NCBI GenBank assembly: GCA_017432485.1
Contig: JAFRJB010000105.1
Span: 30,835 to 94,834 of the forward strand
Direction: 5' to 3'
Source of the DNA: Clostridia bacterium
Lineage (GTDB): Bacteria > Bacillota > Clostridia > Oscillospirales > Acutalibacteraceae
DNA length: 64,000 nucleotides
Position numbers and translations under genes: made by a program. The notes beneath the pieces are model-generated. The model had not been told where the DNA came from. It was given only the letters and a program-made list of their open reading frames with translations, and ran no database searches. Of this stretch, positions 25,810 through 33,031 are shown in pieces (the first letter of the stretch is position 1; each line of letters begins with the position of its first letter).

Positions 25810-26259
25810 ATGGAAGAAAGATTTATGAAAGCCGCATTGGAATTGGCGGCGCAAGCGGCGGCAGAGGGCGAAGTGCCGGTCGGCGCGGTGGTGGTGTGTG
25901 ACGGCGAAATTGTCGGCAGTGGCAGAAACCGCAGAGAGTGCGGCAAAAACGCGCTGTACCACGCGGAGCTTGAAGCAATTGACAGCGCCTGCAAAGCCTT
26001 GGGCGGCTGGCGCCTGCACAAGTGCGATTTATATGTCACGTTAGAGCCCTGCCCGATGTGCACGGGCGCGATTATCAACGCGCGCATCAAAACACTCATT
26101 TACGGCGCAAGTGACCCGAAAGCGGGCAGTACCGGCAGTGTGACAAATCTGTTTGAATTGCCGTATAACCACAAACCTGAAGTGATACCGGGCGTGATGG
26201 CGGAAGAAAGCCGCGCTTTGCTGCAAGAGTTTTTCAAACAACTAAGAGAAAGTAAATAA
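25810..26259 (+). CDS. tadA: tRNA-specific adenosine deaminase
   Basis: A 149-residue zinc deaminase that converts A34 to inosine in the anticodon of tRNA-Arg(ACG). HAELEAI contains the zinc ligand and the proton-shuttle Glu, and EPCPMCTGAIINARI contains the two cysteine ligands. GSVTNLF and a basic C-terminus match TadA rather than guanine or cytidine deaminases. It begins one base after the protease stop codon, so translation is probably coupled. Confidence 0.95.
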   Translation: MEERFMKAALELAAQAAAEGEVPVGAVVVCDGEIVGSGRNRRECGKNALYHAELEAIDSACKALGGWRLHKCDLYVTLEPCPMCTGAIINARIKTLIYGASDPKAGSTGSVTNLFELPYNHKPEVIPGVMAEESRALLQEFFKQLRESK

Positions 26260-26269
26260 CAGATAAATG

Positions 26270-26303
26270 AAACGGGCTATCTCTTTTGAGATAGCCCGTT
26301 TTG
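26270..26303. terminator. Bidirectional terminator between tadA and metA
   Basis: AAACGGGCTATCTC / TTTT / GAGATAGCCCGTTT. It lies between convergent genes with T-runs in both directions. Confidence 0.9.
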
Positions 26304-26306
26304 GTT

Positions 26307-27266
26307 TTATTTGATTTTTTTGCTTCTTCTGAATTTGTGGCGCTTTAATTCTTTGATGTCGGACAAGTCATATGGCGTTGCCTGGTACACAAAGTAGTTA
26401 AGCCAATTTGAGTAAAAGAGGTTCGCACACGAGCGCCAGCTGACCACCGGTTTGGCGGAGGGGTTGTCATCCGGGAAAAAGTTTTTGGGAAGGGCGGTAT
26501 CCAAGCCCGCTTTTTTGTCGCGCAGGTACTCGTTTTTTAGCGTATCGGCATCGTATTCCGAGTGACCGGTCACAAAAATCTGCCTGCCGCGCTTGGTCGA
26601 AATGCAAAACACCCCGGCTTCGTCGGAAGAGGCTAAAATCTTTAAGGTGGGGATGTTTTCGACATCTTCTCTGCGGAAGGTGGTGTAGCGCGAATGCGGC
26701 ACATCAAACACATCGTCAAACCCGCGGAACAGAATGGAACGCTTATGCTCTACCTTGTGCTTGAACACACCGAAGAGCTTTTGTTCAAACTCCTGCTTTT
26801 CAATACCGTAGTGGTAGTAGAGCGCCGCCTGCGCGCCCCAGCAGATGTGCAGGGTGCTCGTAACATGGGATTTTGTCCACTCCATAATTTCGCACAGTTC
26901 GTTCCAATACTCGACCTCTTCAAATGCCAGGCGCTCCACCGGCGCACCGGTAATTACCATACCGTCGTAATTATTCTCACGAATTTGGTCAAAGGTTTTG
27001 TAAAAAGAAATCATATGCTGCTCGGGCACATGAGAAGCTGTATGCGAAGCGGTTTGGAGCAGTTCCATTTCCACCTGCAAGGGGGAGTTTCCCAACAGCC
27101 TGACAAGCTGTGTTTCGGTTTCAACCTTGGTCGGCATCAAATTGAGCAGCAGGATTTTCAGCGGGCGGATTTCCTGTGTAGTCGCTCGCTGTGTGGTCAT
27201 CACAAATATATTCTCTTTTTCCATCTGCTTAACAGCAGGTAAATTATCGGGAACTTTAATCGGCAT
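26307..27266 (-). CDS. metA: Homoserine O-acetyltransferase (MetA-type)
   Basis: A 319-residue enzyme that acylates homoserine in methionine synthesis. The nucleophile is C142 (LHICWGAQAA); H235 and E237 (VTGHSEYD) complete the catalytic set. Residue 111, which in this family decides the acyl donor, is Glu (ITGAPVE), not Gly as in E. coli; by published work on Bacillus MetA this predicts acetyl-CoA rather than succinyl-CoA. That fits the O-acetylhomoserine sulfhydrylase encoded just upstream on the same strand. The frame starts at MPIKVPDNLPA, the usual family N-terminus. A 112-nt repeat-bearing spacer separates it from metY; no separate promoter was recognised there. Confidence 0.93.
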   Translation of the reverse strand: MPIKVPDNLPAVKQMEKENIFVMTTQRATTQEIRPLKILLLNLMPTKVETETQLVRLLGNSPLQVEMELLQTASHTASHVPEQHMISFYKTFDQIRENNYDGMVITGAPVERLAFEEVEYWNELCEIMEWTKSHVTSTLHICWGAQAALYYHYGIEKQEFEQKLFGVFKHKVEHKRSILFRGFDDVFDVPHSRYTTFRREDVENIPTLKILASSDEAGVFCISTKRGRQIFVTGHSEYDADTLKNEYLRDKKAGLDTALPKNFFPDDNPSAKPVVSWRSCANLFYSNWLNYFVYQATPYDLSDIKELKRHKFRRSKKIK

Positions 27267-27378
27267 AGTATCTCCAATGCGGAATGCGGAGTGCGGAATT
27301 CGGAATTATCGGTGGTGCCGCTTTGCAGCACATTTAACGATAGGACTTCGCATTATCGCTCAAAATAACAAATAACAA

Positions 27379-28656
27379 TTATAATTGCGCACAATCCAGT
27401 GCCTGTTCGATATCTGCAATAATATCATCGGCATTTTCAATGCCCACGCTAAAGCGCACCAAATCGGGGCTGACACCGCATTCTTCCAACTGCTTGTCCG
27501 TCAACTGGCGGTGGGTGGTGGAAGCCGGGTGCAGGCAGCAGGTTCTGGCATCTGCCACATGGGTGACAATCGCTGCAAGCTGCAGCGAATCCATAAACTT
27601 GACGGCTGCTTCTCTGCCGCCCTTCACGCCGAAGGAAACAACACCGCAGGTGCCGTTCGGCAGGTACTTTTGGGCGAGCGCATACTGGTCGTCATCTTCC
27701 AGCATTGCGCATTTTACCCAAGAGATTTTATCGCTGTTCTTTAAATATTCTGCCACTTTCTTGGCATTTTCGCAGTGGCGCGGCATTCTCAGGTGCAGGG
27801 TTTCAAGCCCTAAGTTGAGCAGGAATGCATTTTGCGGGGATTGCACCGAACCTAAGTCGCGCTGCAGTTGCGCCACGAGCTTGAGCAGATAAGCGCCTTT
27901 GCCGGTTTCGGAATAGACCACACCGTGGTAGCTTTCATCGGGAGTGACAAGTTCCGGGAATTTGTCGTTTTGTGTCCAGTCAAAATTGCCGCTGTCAACA
28001 ATCACGCCGCCGATGGTGCTTGCGTGACCTTCCATGTATTTTGTCGTGGAGTGCACTACAATATCGGCACCGAATTCAATCGGGCGGCACAATACGGGGG
28101 TGGCAAAGGTGTTATCGATAATAAGCGGAATGCCGTTGGCATGCGCCACTTCGGCAAACGCGGAAATATCGAGAATATCGAGGCTCGGGTTGGAAACGGT
28201 CTCACCGAAAATCGCCTTGGTATTCGGGCGAATAGCCGCCTGCAGCTCTTCTTTGGAAGCGTGCGGCGAAACGAAGGTAAACTCGAATCCGAGCTTGCGC
28301 ATGGTCACATTAAACAGGTTGAAGGTGCCGCCGTAAATGGCAGAGGAGCTGACAATGTGGTCACCCGCTTTCGCAATATTAAACACGGAATAGAAGCTGG
28401 CAGCTTGTCCGCTGGAGGTGAGCATCGCGCCCACACCGCCTTCGAGCTTGGCAATTTTTGCCGCTGCGAGGTCACACGTGGGGTTTTGCAGTCGCGAGTA
28501 GAAATAGCCTTCCTTTTTCAAATCGAAAAGCTCGCCCATCTCTTCGCTCGATTCGTATTTAAAAGTCGTGCTTTGAATAATCGGAATCACGCGCGGTTCA
28601 CCGTTTTTCGGTTCATATGCGCCCTGTACACAATTGGTTTCGATATGTCTTTTCAT
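27379..28656 (-). CDS. metY: O-acetylhomoserine sulfhydrylase / Cys-Met metabolism PLP enzyme
   Basis: A 425-residue PLP enzyme of the trans-sulfuration family. The conserved N-terminus contains PIIQSTTFKY and YSRLQNPTCD. SSGQAASF, SSSAIYGGTFNL and VDNTFATP-like IIDNTFATPVL follow, and the Schiff-base lysine is in HSTTKYMEGH. Length and the insertion after GGVIVDSGNFDW match the MetY group, which makes homocysteine from O-acetylhomoserine and sulfide; a cystathionine gamma-synthase would be shorter (~380). The gene is first in a metY-metA operon, with its own promoter 35 nt upstream. Confidence 0.92.
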   Translation of the reverse strand: MKRHIETNCVQGAYEPKNGEPRVIPIIQSTTFKYESSEEMGELFDLKKEGYFYSRLQNPTCDLAAAKIAKLEGGVGAMLTSSGQAASFYSVFNIAKAGDHIVSSSAIYGGTFNLFNVTMRKLGFEFTFVSPHASKEELQAAIRPNTKAIFGETVSNPSLDILDISAFAEVAHANGIPLIIDNTFATPVLCRPIEFGADIVVHSTTKYMEGHASTIGGVIVDSGNFDWTQNDKFPELVTPDESYHGVVYSETGKGAYLLKLVAQLQRDLGSVQSPQNAFLLNLGLETLHLRMPRHCENAKKVAEYLKNSDKISWVKCAMLEDDDQYALAQKYLPNGTCGVVSFGVKGGREAAVKFMDSLQLAAIVTHVADARTCCLHPASTTHRQLTDKQLEECGVSPDLVRFSVGIENADDIIADIEQALDCAQL

Positions 28657-28690
28657 ATTTCTGCCCCATTTCTCTTTTAATATAGATAAT

Positions 28691-28718
28691 AGTATAACAC
28701 AAAAAGTCGGAATATCAA
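28691..28718 (-). promoter_or_regulatory. Promoter of metY
   Basis: On the minus strand: TTGATA (28718-28713), 16-nt spacer, TATACT (28696-28691). No SAM riboswitch or T-box fits in the short leader that follows. Confidence 0.65.
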
Positions 28719-28749
28719 GTGATTTTTAAAATAGGGCAGGCAGGAAAAA

Positions 28750-29406
28750 TCACAAAAGGGCGGAAACGGCAAAGGTTTCTTCCAGCGAGCGGTACGAGCG
28801 CTCTAAGGCGGAAGCGGCGCTTTCGCGCGGGGAAATGACAAAAGCGGGCGTTTGCGCGCGTAGGCTGACCCAGTGGCAGAATTTGGCGGCAATTAAATCG
28901 CTCGTTTGCGCGGCAGGCAGTTTGGAGCAGGCGCAGATGATTTTGCCGACTGTTTCGGTGTCGGCAGGCAGCAGTGCGTTGCTTTGCGGGGCAAAGATGT
29001 TCCCTTCACTGCCGCTTACACACAAGAGCATGGAGGCTTGATGAAATGAAAGGTACTTGGCAAAGCCGGACAAATCACCGATTTGCAGCGGCTCATCCTC
29101 GCAGACCATTTTCGGCGGGCACACGCAGGGGACAATGACAACCGAGCGCTTTTTAAACGCCTTGCGAATGGCAATGCCCGCCATGCTTTTGCCGTATGCC
29201 GCATCGTATAAAAGCTGCTCAAAAAACTTTAAAAGCAGCACCGAGCTCTGCCACTCGGCGGCGCCGAAGCCGGCGGCGAAGACCACGGGCTTGTCCGCAT
29301 TGCCGAATTGCAGCGCGGGGATATGGTTATCCATCAAAAAAATCCGGGCATTTTCATAGTTGTCACTCAGTTCAAAAATGGTGTCCCACAAAGCAGACAT
29401 AAACAT
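28750..29406 (-). CDS. Degenerate M14-like carboxypeptidase-fold protein
   Basis: A 218-residue protein that appears to be an inactivated relative of the Firmicutes gamma-D-glutamyl-diaminopimelate M14 peptidases. VVFAAGFGAAEWQSSVLLLKFFEQL aligns by eye with the zinc motif region (normally F-H-A-x-E-W), but His is Gly. VVIVPCVCPPKM replaces the usual VPxxNPDG loop, LCVSGSEGNIFA replaces the second zinc-ligand H-S-Q-G segment, and no clear catalytic Glu is seen at the end. The remaining fold may bind peptidoglycan peptides. GGAGG lies 9 nt before ATG 29406. The assignment is by motif spacing only and is moderately sure. Confidence 0.5.
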   Translation of the reverse strand: MFMSALWDTIFELSDNYENARIFLMDNHIPALQFGNADKPVVFAAGFGAAEWQSSVLLLKFFEQLLYDAAYGKSMAGIAIRKAFKKRSVVIVPCVCPPKMVCEDEPLQIGDLSGFAKYLSFHQASMLLCVSGSEGNIFAPQSNALLPADTETVGKIICACSKLPAAQTSDLIAAKFCHWVSLRAQTPAFVISPRESAASALERSYRSLEETFAVSALL

Positions 29407-29477
29407 GTTTTCTTTCCTCCGTTTCGGGCAAGAGTGCGGCAGCGCTTTGCCGTTTTGCCAAATCTGTTTAAATTATA

Positions 29478-29506
29478 TGGAAATGCTCTGCAAAGTATGA
29501 TACAAT
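29478..29506 (+). promoter_or_regulatory. Weak candidate promoter of the Nudix-nth unit
   Basis: TGGAAA (29478-29483), 17-nt spacer, TACAAT (29501-29506), 53 nt before the Nudix start. Confidence 0.4.
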
Positions 29507-29558
29507 TAAATGTAACGGCAAAAAACGACATTTTTCACCACGTGTGAAGGGGACAGAT

Positions 29559-30110
29559 ATGGATTTAAAAGAAACATTTGTCAAGAATTTGGAAACGCAC
29601 AAGGGCAATATTTTATCCTTTCGCATTGACCAAGTGCGCTGCCCGAACGGAGAGCTTGCAACCAGAGATATTATTGACCACCACGGCGGGGTTTGTGTGG
29701 CGCCGCTGACAGAGGAAGGCGAACTGATTTTTATTCGCCAATTTCGCTACTCCTATGAAGAAGTGATTTTAGAGCTGCCGGCAGGCAAGCTGGAAGCCGG
29801 TGAAGAAGCCGATATCGAGGCGGCAGGCAGGCGCGAATTGCAGGAAGAAACCGGTGCCACGGCGCGCGAAATGATAGACCTCGGCGTGTTTTACCCGACC
29901 TGCGGCTACTGCAATGAAAAGATTTACCTCTACGCGGCAAAGGGCTTGCAGTTCGGCGAGCAGCATTTAGATGCGGATGAATTTATGGAAGTGCTCAAAA
30001 TCAAACTCGAAGACGCCTTTCGGATGGTCATGGACGGCACGATTAAAGACGGTAAGAGCATTGCGCTGATTATGAAGATCAATGAACTGAAAAGAGAGAA
30101 GAAGATATGA
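29559..30110 (+). CDS. Nudix hydrolase, probable ADP-ribose pyrophosphatase
   Basis: A 183-residue Nudix protein. The Nudix box is GKLEAGEEADIEAAGRREL followed by QEETGA, a complete G-x5-E-x7-REUxEExGU. The N-terminal dimerisation strand (GNILSFRIDQVRCPNG) and the conserved Pro after FIRQFRY match the ADP-ribose pyrophosphatase (NudF) group, which hydrolyses ADP-ribose to AMP and ribose-5-phosphate. GAAGGGG lies before ATG 29559; a GTG start at 29544 overlaps that ribosome site and was rejected. The last four bases overlap the start of nth. Confidence 0.9.
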   Translation: MDLKETFVKNLETHKGNILSFRIDQVRCPNGELATRDIIDHHGGVCVAPLTEEGELIFIRQFRYSYEEVILELPAGKLEAGEEADIEAAGRRELQEETGATAREMIDLGVFYPTCGYCNEKIYLYAAKGLQFGEQHLDADEFMEVLKIKLEDAFRMVMDGTIKDGKSIALIMKINELKREKKI

Positions 30111-30751
30111 CAAAGAAAGAACGCGCCGCCCTCATTGTGGAAAAAATGAAAGAAATGTACCCGGATGCGCTGTGCTCCTTACAGTACAGCGATCCGCTGC
30201 AGTTAATTATTGCGGTGGTGCTCTCCGCCCAGTGCACGGATGAGCGGGTCAATAAAGTCACGCCGGCGCTCTTTGAGCGCTTTCCGGATTTGGATGCCTT
30301 CTGTGAAGCCGATGCCGAAGAAATCGGCAAATACATTCACTCCTGCGGCTTCTATAACTCCAAGTCAAAAAACATTTTGGCGCTGTGCCAAACCGTTAAG
30401 AATGAATACGGCGGCGAGCTGCCCGATACGATAGAGGAGCTGGTCAAACTCCCGGGTGTGGGCAGAAAAACCGCCAATCTTATCTGCGGCGACGTGTATG
30501 GGAAAGACGGGTATGTGGTCGACACGCATATGATTCGCATTTCACAGCGCATGGGCTTGTGCTCTGTCAAAGAAGGCGAGAGCAACCCGGCAGTGAAGAT
30601 TGAAATGCAGCTGCGCAAATTCATCCCCGAGAGCGAAAGTTCTGACTTTTGCCACCGCATTGTGCTCCACGGCAGAGCGCTGTGCACCGCCCGCAAAGCT
30701 AAGTGCGAGGAGTGCGCGTTGAATGAGGTATGTATGAAGAAAGTCAAATAA
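30107..30751 (+). CDS. nth: Endonuclease III
   Basis: A 214-residue DNA glycosylase/AP lyase that removes oxidised pyrimidines. The helix-hairpin-helix LPGVGRKTANLI contains the catalytic Lys, and VVDTHMIRIS carries the catalytic Asp. Four cysteines near the C-terminus (C-x6-C-x2-C-x5-C in ALCTARKAKCEECALNEVC) bind the [4Fe-4S] cluster. Size is standard. The start overlaps the Nudix stop (ATGA), so the two genes are translationally coupled. The stop codon lies inside a 14-bp inverted repeat. Confidence 0.95.
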   Translation: MTKKERAALIVEKMKEMYPDALCSLQYSDPLQLIIAVVLSAQCTDERVNKVTPALFERFPDLDAFCEADAEEIGKYIHSCGFYNSKSKNILALCQTVKNEYGGELPDTIEELVKLPGVGRKTANLICGDVYGKDGYVVDTHMIRISQRMGLCSVKEGESNPAVKIEMQLRKFIPESESSDFCHRIVLHGRALCTARKAKCEECALNEVCMKKVK

Positions 30752-30790
30752 GGATTTGTAGAGCCCTTACGGCTCCCAAATCCTTATTTG
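30745..30790 (+). terminator. Stop-codon-embedded double hairpin after nth
   Basis: CAAATAAGGATTTG is exactly mirrored at 30777-30790, and an inner GAGCC/GGCTC stem (30761-30775) lies between. The TAA of nth is in the left arm. The T-run is short, so it may be an attenuator or stabilising structure. Confidence 0.65.
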
Positions 30791-30980
30791 AGTGTTCAGT
30801 GTTCAGTGTTTAGTGTTCAGTCGCAAGGCTACGCCTTGCATTTTTTTGAAACCGCCCTATCAAGGGCGGTGCGCGCAGAGCGCGCGGTGGGTGAAACTGA
30901 AAACTGAACCCTGAAAACTGTAAACTGACAAATAAGTGATTGCGTGCTCGGAGAGCGCGACAAATCCTTATTTGTCGACT
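30791..30980. repeat. Intergenic repeat patch
   Basis: The 244-nt gap between nth and rarA contains GTTCAGT-type tandem repeats (30791-30821), a CGCAAGGC/GCCTTGC hairpin, CCGCCC/GGGCGG and CGCGC hairpin modules, and AACTGAAAACTGAACCCTG-type repeats. No gene was recognised. Confidence 0.6.
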
Positions 30981-30995
30981 GAAAGGAGATAAACA

Positions 30996-32255
30996 TTGCG
31001 ACCATTAGCAGACAGAATACGCCCGACCGAGCTTGCACAGGTGTGCGGGCAGCAGCACATTTTGGGCGAAAATATGCCCCTGCGCAATATTATTGAAGGC
31101 GGCAATATTCCCAATATGATTTTTTACGGACCTTCGGGCATCGGCAAAACCACCGTTGCCGAAATTATTGCGGCAAAAACCAATAAGCGCCTGCACAAAT
31201 TAAACGGCACAATGGCATCGACCAAAGACATTAAAGAAATTGTCGATGAACTCGATACGATGTTGGCGCCCGACGGAGTACTGCTCTATTTAGATGAGAT
31301 TCAATACTTTAATAAGCGCCAGCAGCAGTCGCTGCTGCAGTATATGGAAAACGGCACGATTACGCTCATTGCTTCCACCACTGAAAACCCGTATTTCTAT
31401 GTGTATTCCGCCATTCTTTCGCGCGCCACGGTCTTTGAATTTAAGCCGCTGAGTGCTGCCGATGTGGAGCCTGTCATTCGCCGCGGCTTTGCCGTGCTCG
31501 GGGAAGAAGGCGCTACAGAGGTGCAGTGTGAAGATGCGGTCATAGAGGCGATTGCCAAGGGCTGCGGCGGCGATGTGCGCAAAGCACTCAATGCGGCGGA
31601 AAACTGTTTTTTGGCAAGCCCGAAAAGCGAGGGTAAATGCGAAATTACGCTTGCAACCGCGCAGGCGTTAGCCCAAAAATCCGCTATGCGCTATGATAAA
31701 GACGGCGACGAGCATTACGACATCGTTTCCGCCTACCAAAAGAGCATGCGCGGCTCCGACCCGCAGGCGGCGCTCCACTACTTGGCGCGGCTGCTTGAAG
31801 CGGGTGATTTGCCCAGCGCCTGCCGCCGCTTGGTGGTGTGCGCGAGTGAAGATGTGGGGCTGGCGTACCCGCAGATTATCCCGATTGTTAAAGCCGCAGT
31901 CGATATCGCTTTGCAGGTCGGTCTGCCCGAAGCGCGCATCCCGCTGGCAGATGCGGTGATTTTGGTTGCCACAAGCCCGAAGAGTAATTCCGGCGCTATG
32001 GCGATTGATGCGGCGCTTGCCGACATTCGCGCCGGCAAAACCGGGCCCATTCCGCGCCAACTGCAAAACAAGCATTATGACGGCGAGGGCGATGTGCCGA
32101 AAGGGCAGAATTACCTTTACCCCCACGCCTTCCCCAACCACTGGGTGCAGCAGCAGTATTTGCCCGATGTGATAAAGGATGCCGCGTATTACCAACCCTG
32201 CGAGAATAAAATAGAACAGGCGGCAGTCGAGTATTGGAAGAAAATCAAACACTAA
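30996..32255 (+). CDS. rarA: Replication-associated recombination protein A (MgsA/RarA AAA+ ATPase)
   Basis: A 419-residue clamp-loader-like AAA+ ATPase acting at stalled replication forks. Walker A is FYGPSGIGKTTVAEII, Walker B is LLYLDEIQYFNKRQQQ, sensor 1 is STTENP, and the arginine finger is in SRATVFEFKPL. The C-terminal MgsA tetramerisation domain contains HYDIVSAYQKSMRGSDPQAALHYLARLLEAGD, a RarA hallmark. The start codon is TTG 30996, with AAGGAGAT at 30983-30990; the family N-terminus RPLADRIRPTEL begins right there. Its last codons form one arm of a 15-bp inverted repeat. Confidence 0.93.
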   Translation: MRPLADRIRPTELAQVCGQQHILGENMPLRNIIEGGNIPNMIFYGPSGIGKTTVAEIIAAKTNKRLHKLNGTMASTKDIKEIVDELDTMLAPDGVLLYLDEIQYFNKRQQQSLLQYMENGTITLIASTTENPYFYVYSAILSRATVFEFKPLSAADVEPVIRRGFAVLGEEGATEVQCEDAVIEAIAKGCGGDVRKALNAAENCFLASPKSEGKCEITLATAQALAQKSAMRYDKDGDEHYDIVSAYQKSMRGSDPQAALHYLARLLEAGDLPSACRRLVVCASEDVGLAYPQIIPIVKAAVDIALQVGLPEARIPLADAVILVATSPKSNSGAMAIDAALADIRAGKTGPIPRQLQNKHYDGEGDVPKGQNYLYPHAFPNHWVQQQYLPDVIKDAAYYQPCENKIEQAAVEYWKKIKH

Positions 32256-32278
32256 GGCGCATTGCCTTAGTGTTTGAT
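32244..32278 (+). terminator. Stop-codon-embedded inverted repeat after rarA
   Basis: ATCAAACACTAAGGC, loop GCATT, exact complement. The TAA is in the left arm. No strong T-run follows. Confidence 0.7.
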
Positions 32279-32357
32279 GTTAGCCGACAGTCGACAGATA
32301 ACAGCAAACAGAAAGAATCTGAAAGCCGATTTTATTATATATAATAAAAAATAATGC

Positions 32358-32386
32358 TTGACATTAAAATAGCGCTGTGCTACAAT
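32358..32386 (+). promoter_or_regulatory. Promoter of the rimP-nusA-infB operon
   Basis: Perfect TTGACA (32358-32363), 17-nt spacer, TACAAT (32381-32386). It lies 163 nt before rimP, leaving a long untranslated leader. Confidence 0.85.
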
Positions 32387-32413
32387 ACCAATGTTCGATA
32401 GTAAGTTAAATAT

Positions 32414-32500
32414 GGAGAGTAGGTTACAACCTGCTCTCCACTTTTCAAGCCCGATAGAGAAAACTATGAAAGAAAAGGAATGTTCACTCTCTCGGGCTTG
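32414..32500 (+). ncRNA. Structured 5' leader of the rimP-nusA operon
   Basis: Two stems lie between the promoter and rimP: GGAGAGTAGGTT with AACCTGCTCTCC (32414-32439), and CAAGCCCGATAGAG with CTCTCTCGGGCTTG (32446-32459 / 32487-32500), the latter enclosing a 27-nt A-rich loop with an AAAGGAATG. No T-run follows, so it is not a simple terminator. A post-transcriptional or antitermination role for NusA feedback is possible; no known Rfam class was recognised. Confidence 0.5.
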
Positions 32501-32548
32501 TAGAGAAAGAGAACCCGCTTTGCAGTGCATTGCGGAAGGAGACAAACC

Positions 32549-33031
32549 ATGGCAGCAAACAAAAAACCGAATACGGTGGAGCGCGTTTGCGAGATTGCCG
32601 CACCCTTAGCGCAGGAGCGCGGGTTGCAGATTTGGGACATTCGTTACCAAAAAGAGGGCAGCGACTGGTACTTGCGAGTCTTTATCGACAAAGAGGGCGG
32701 CGTCGGCATCGATGATTGTGTGGAGATGAGCCATGCACTCGACAAACCGCTCGATGAAGGCGACTTTATCCCGCACGCCTACATCTTGGAAGTCAGTTCC
32801 CCCGGTGTGGAGCGGGAGTTGACCAAAGCGCCGCACTTTGAAAAAATGCTGGGGCAACCCGTAAATGTAAAAACCATTCGCCCGATAGACGGGCAGCGCG
32901 AATTTGCCGGTGTGCTCACCGCGTTTGAAGACGGCGAGATTACCATCACACAGGCAGATGAAAGCACTTTAGTTGTGAATAAAAAAGACACCGCCTATGT
33001 GCGGCTGGATGATTTTGGAGGAATAGAGTGA
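32549..33031 (+). CDS. rimP: Ribosome maturation factor RimP
   Basis: A 160-residue protein required for 30S subunit maturation. LQIWDIRYQKEGSDWYLRVFIDKEGGVGIDDCVEMSHALDKPLDE is the alpha/beta N-domain (YLRVFID plus DDC), and YILEVSSPGVERELTKAPHF is the family signature. The C-terminal SH3-like domain follows. AAGGAG lies 7 nt before ATG 32549; an in-frame upstream ATG at 32525 was rejected for lack of a ribosome site. First gene of the operon; it overlaps nusA by one base. Confidence 0.93.
   Translation: MAANKKPNTVERVCEIAAPLAQERGLQIWDIRYQKEGSDWYLRVFIDKEGGVGIDDCVEMSHALDKPLDEGDFIPHAYILEVSSPGVERELTKAPHFEKMLGQPVNVKTIRPIDGQREFAGVLTAFEDGEITITQADESTLVVNKKDTAYVRLDDFGGIE

Noticed and set aside
28657..28749. 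SAM riboswitch or T-box before metY
   Set aside because: The leader downstream of the promoter is only ~35 nt, too short for either.
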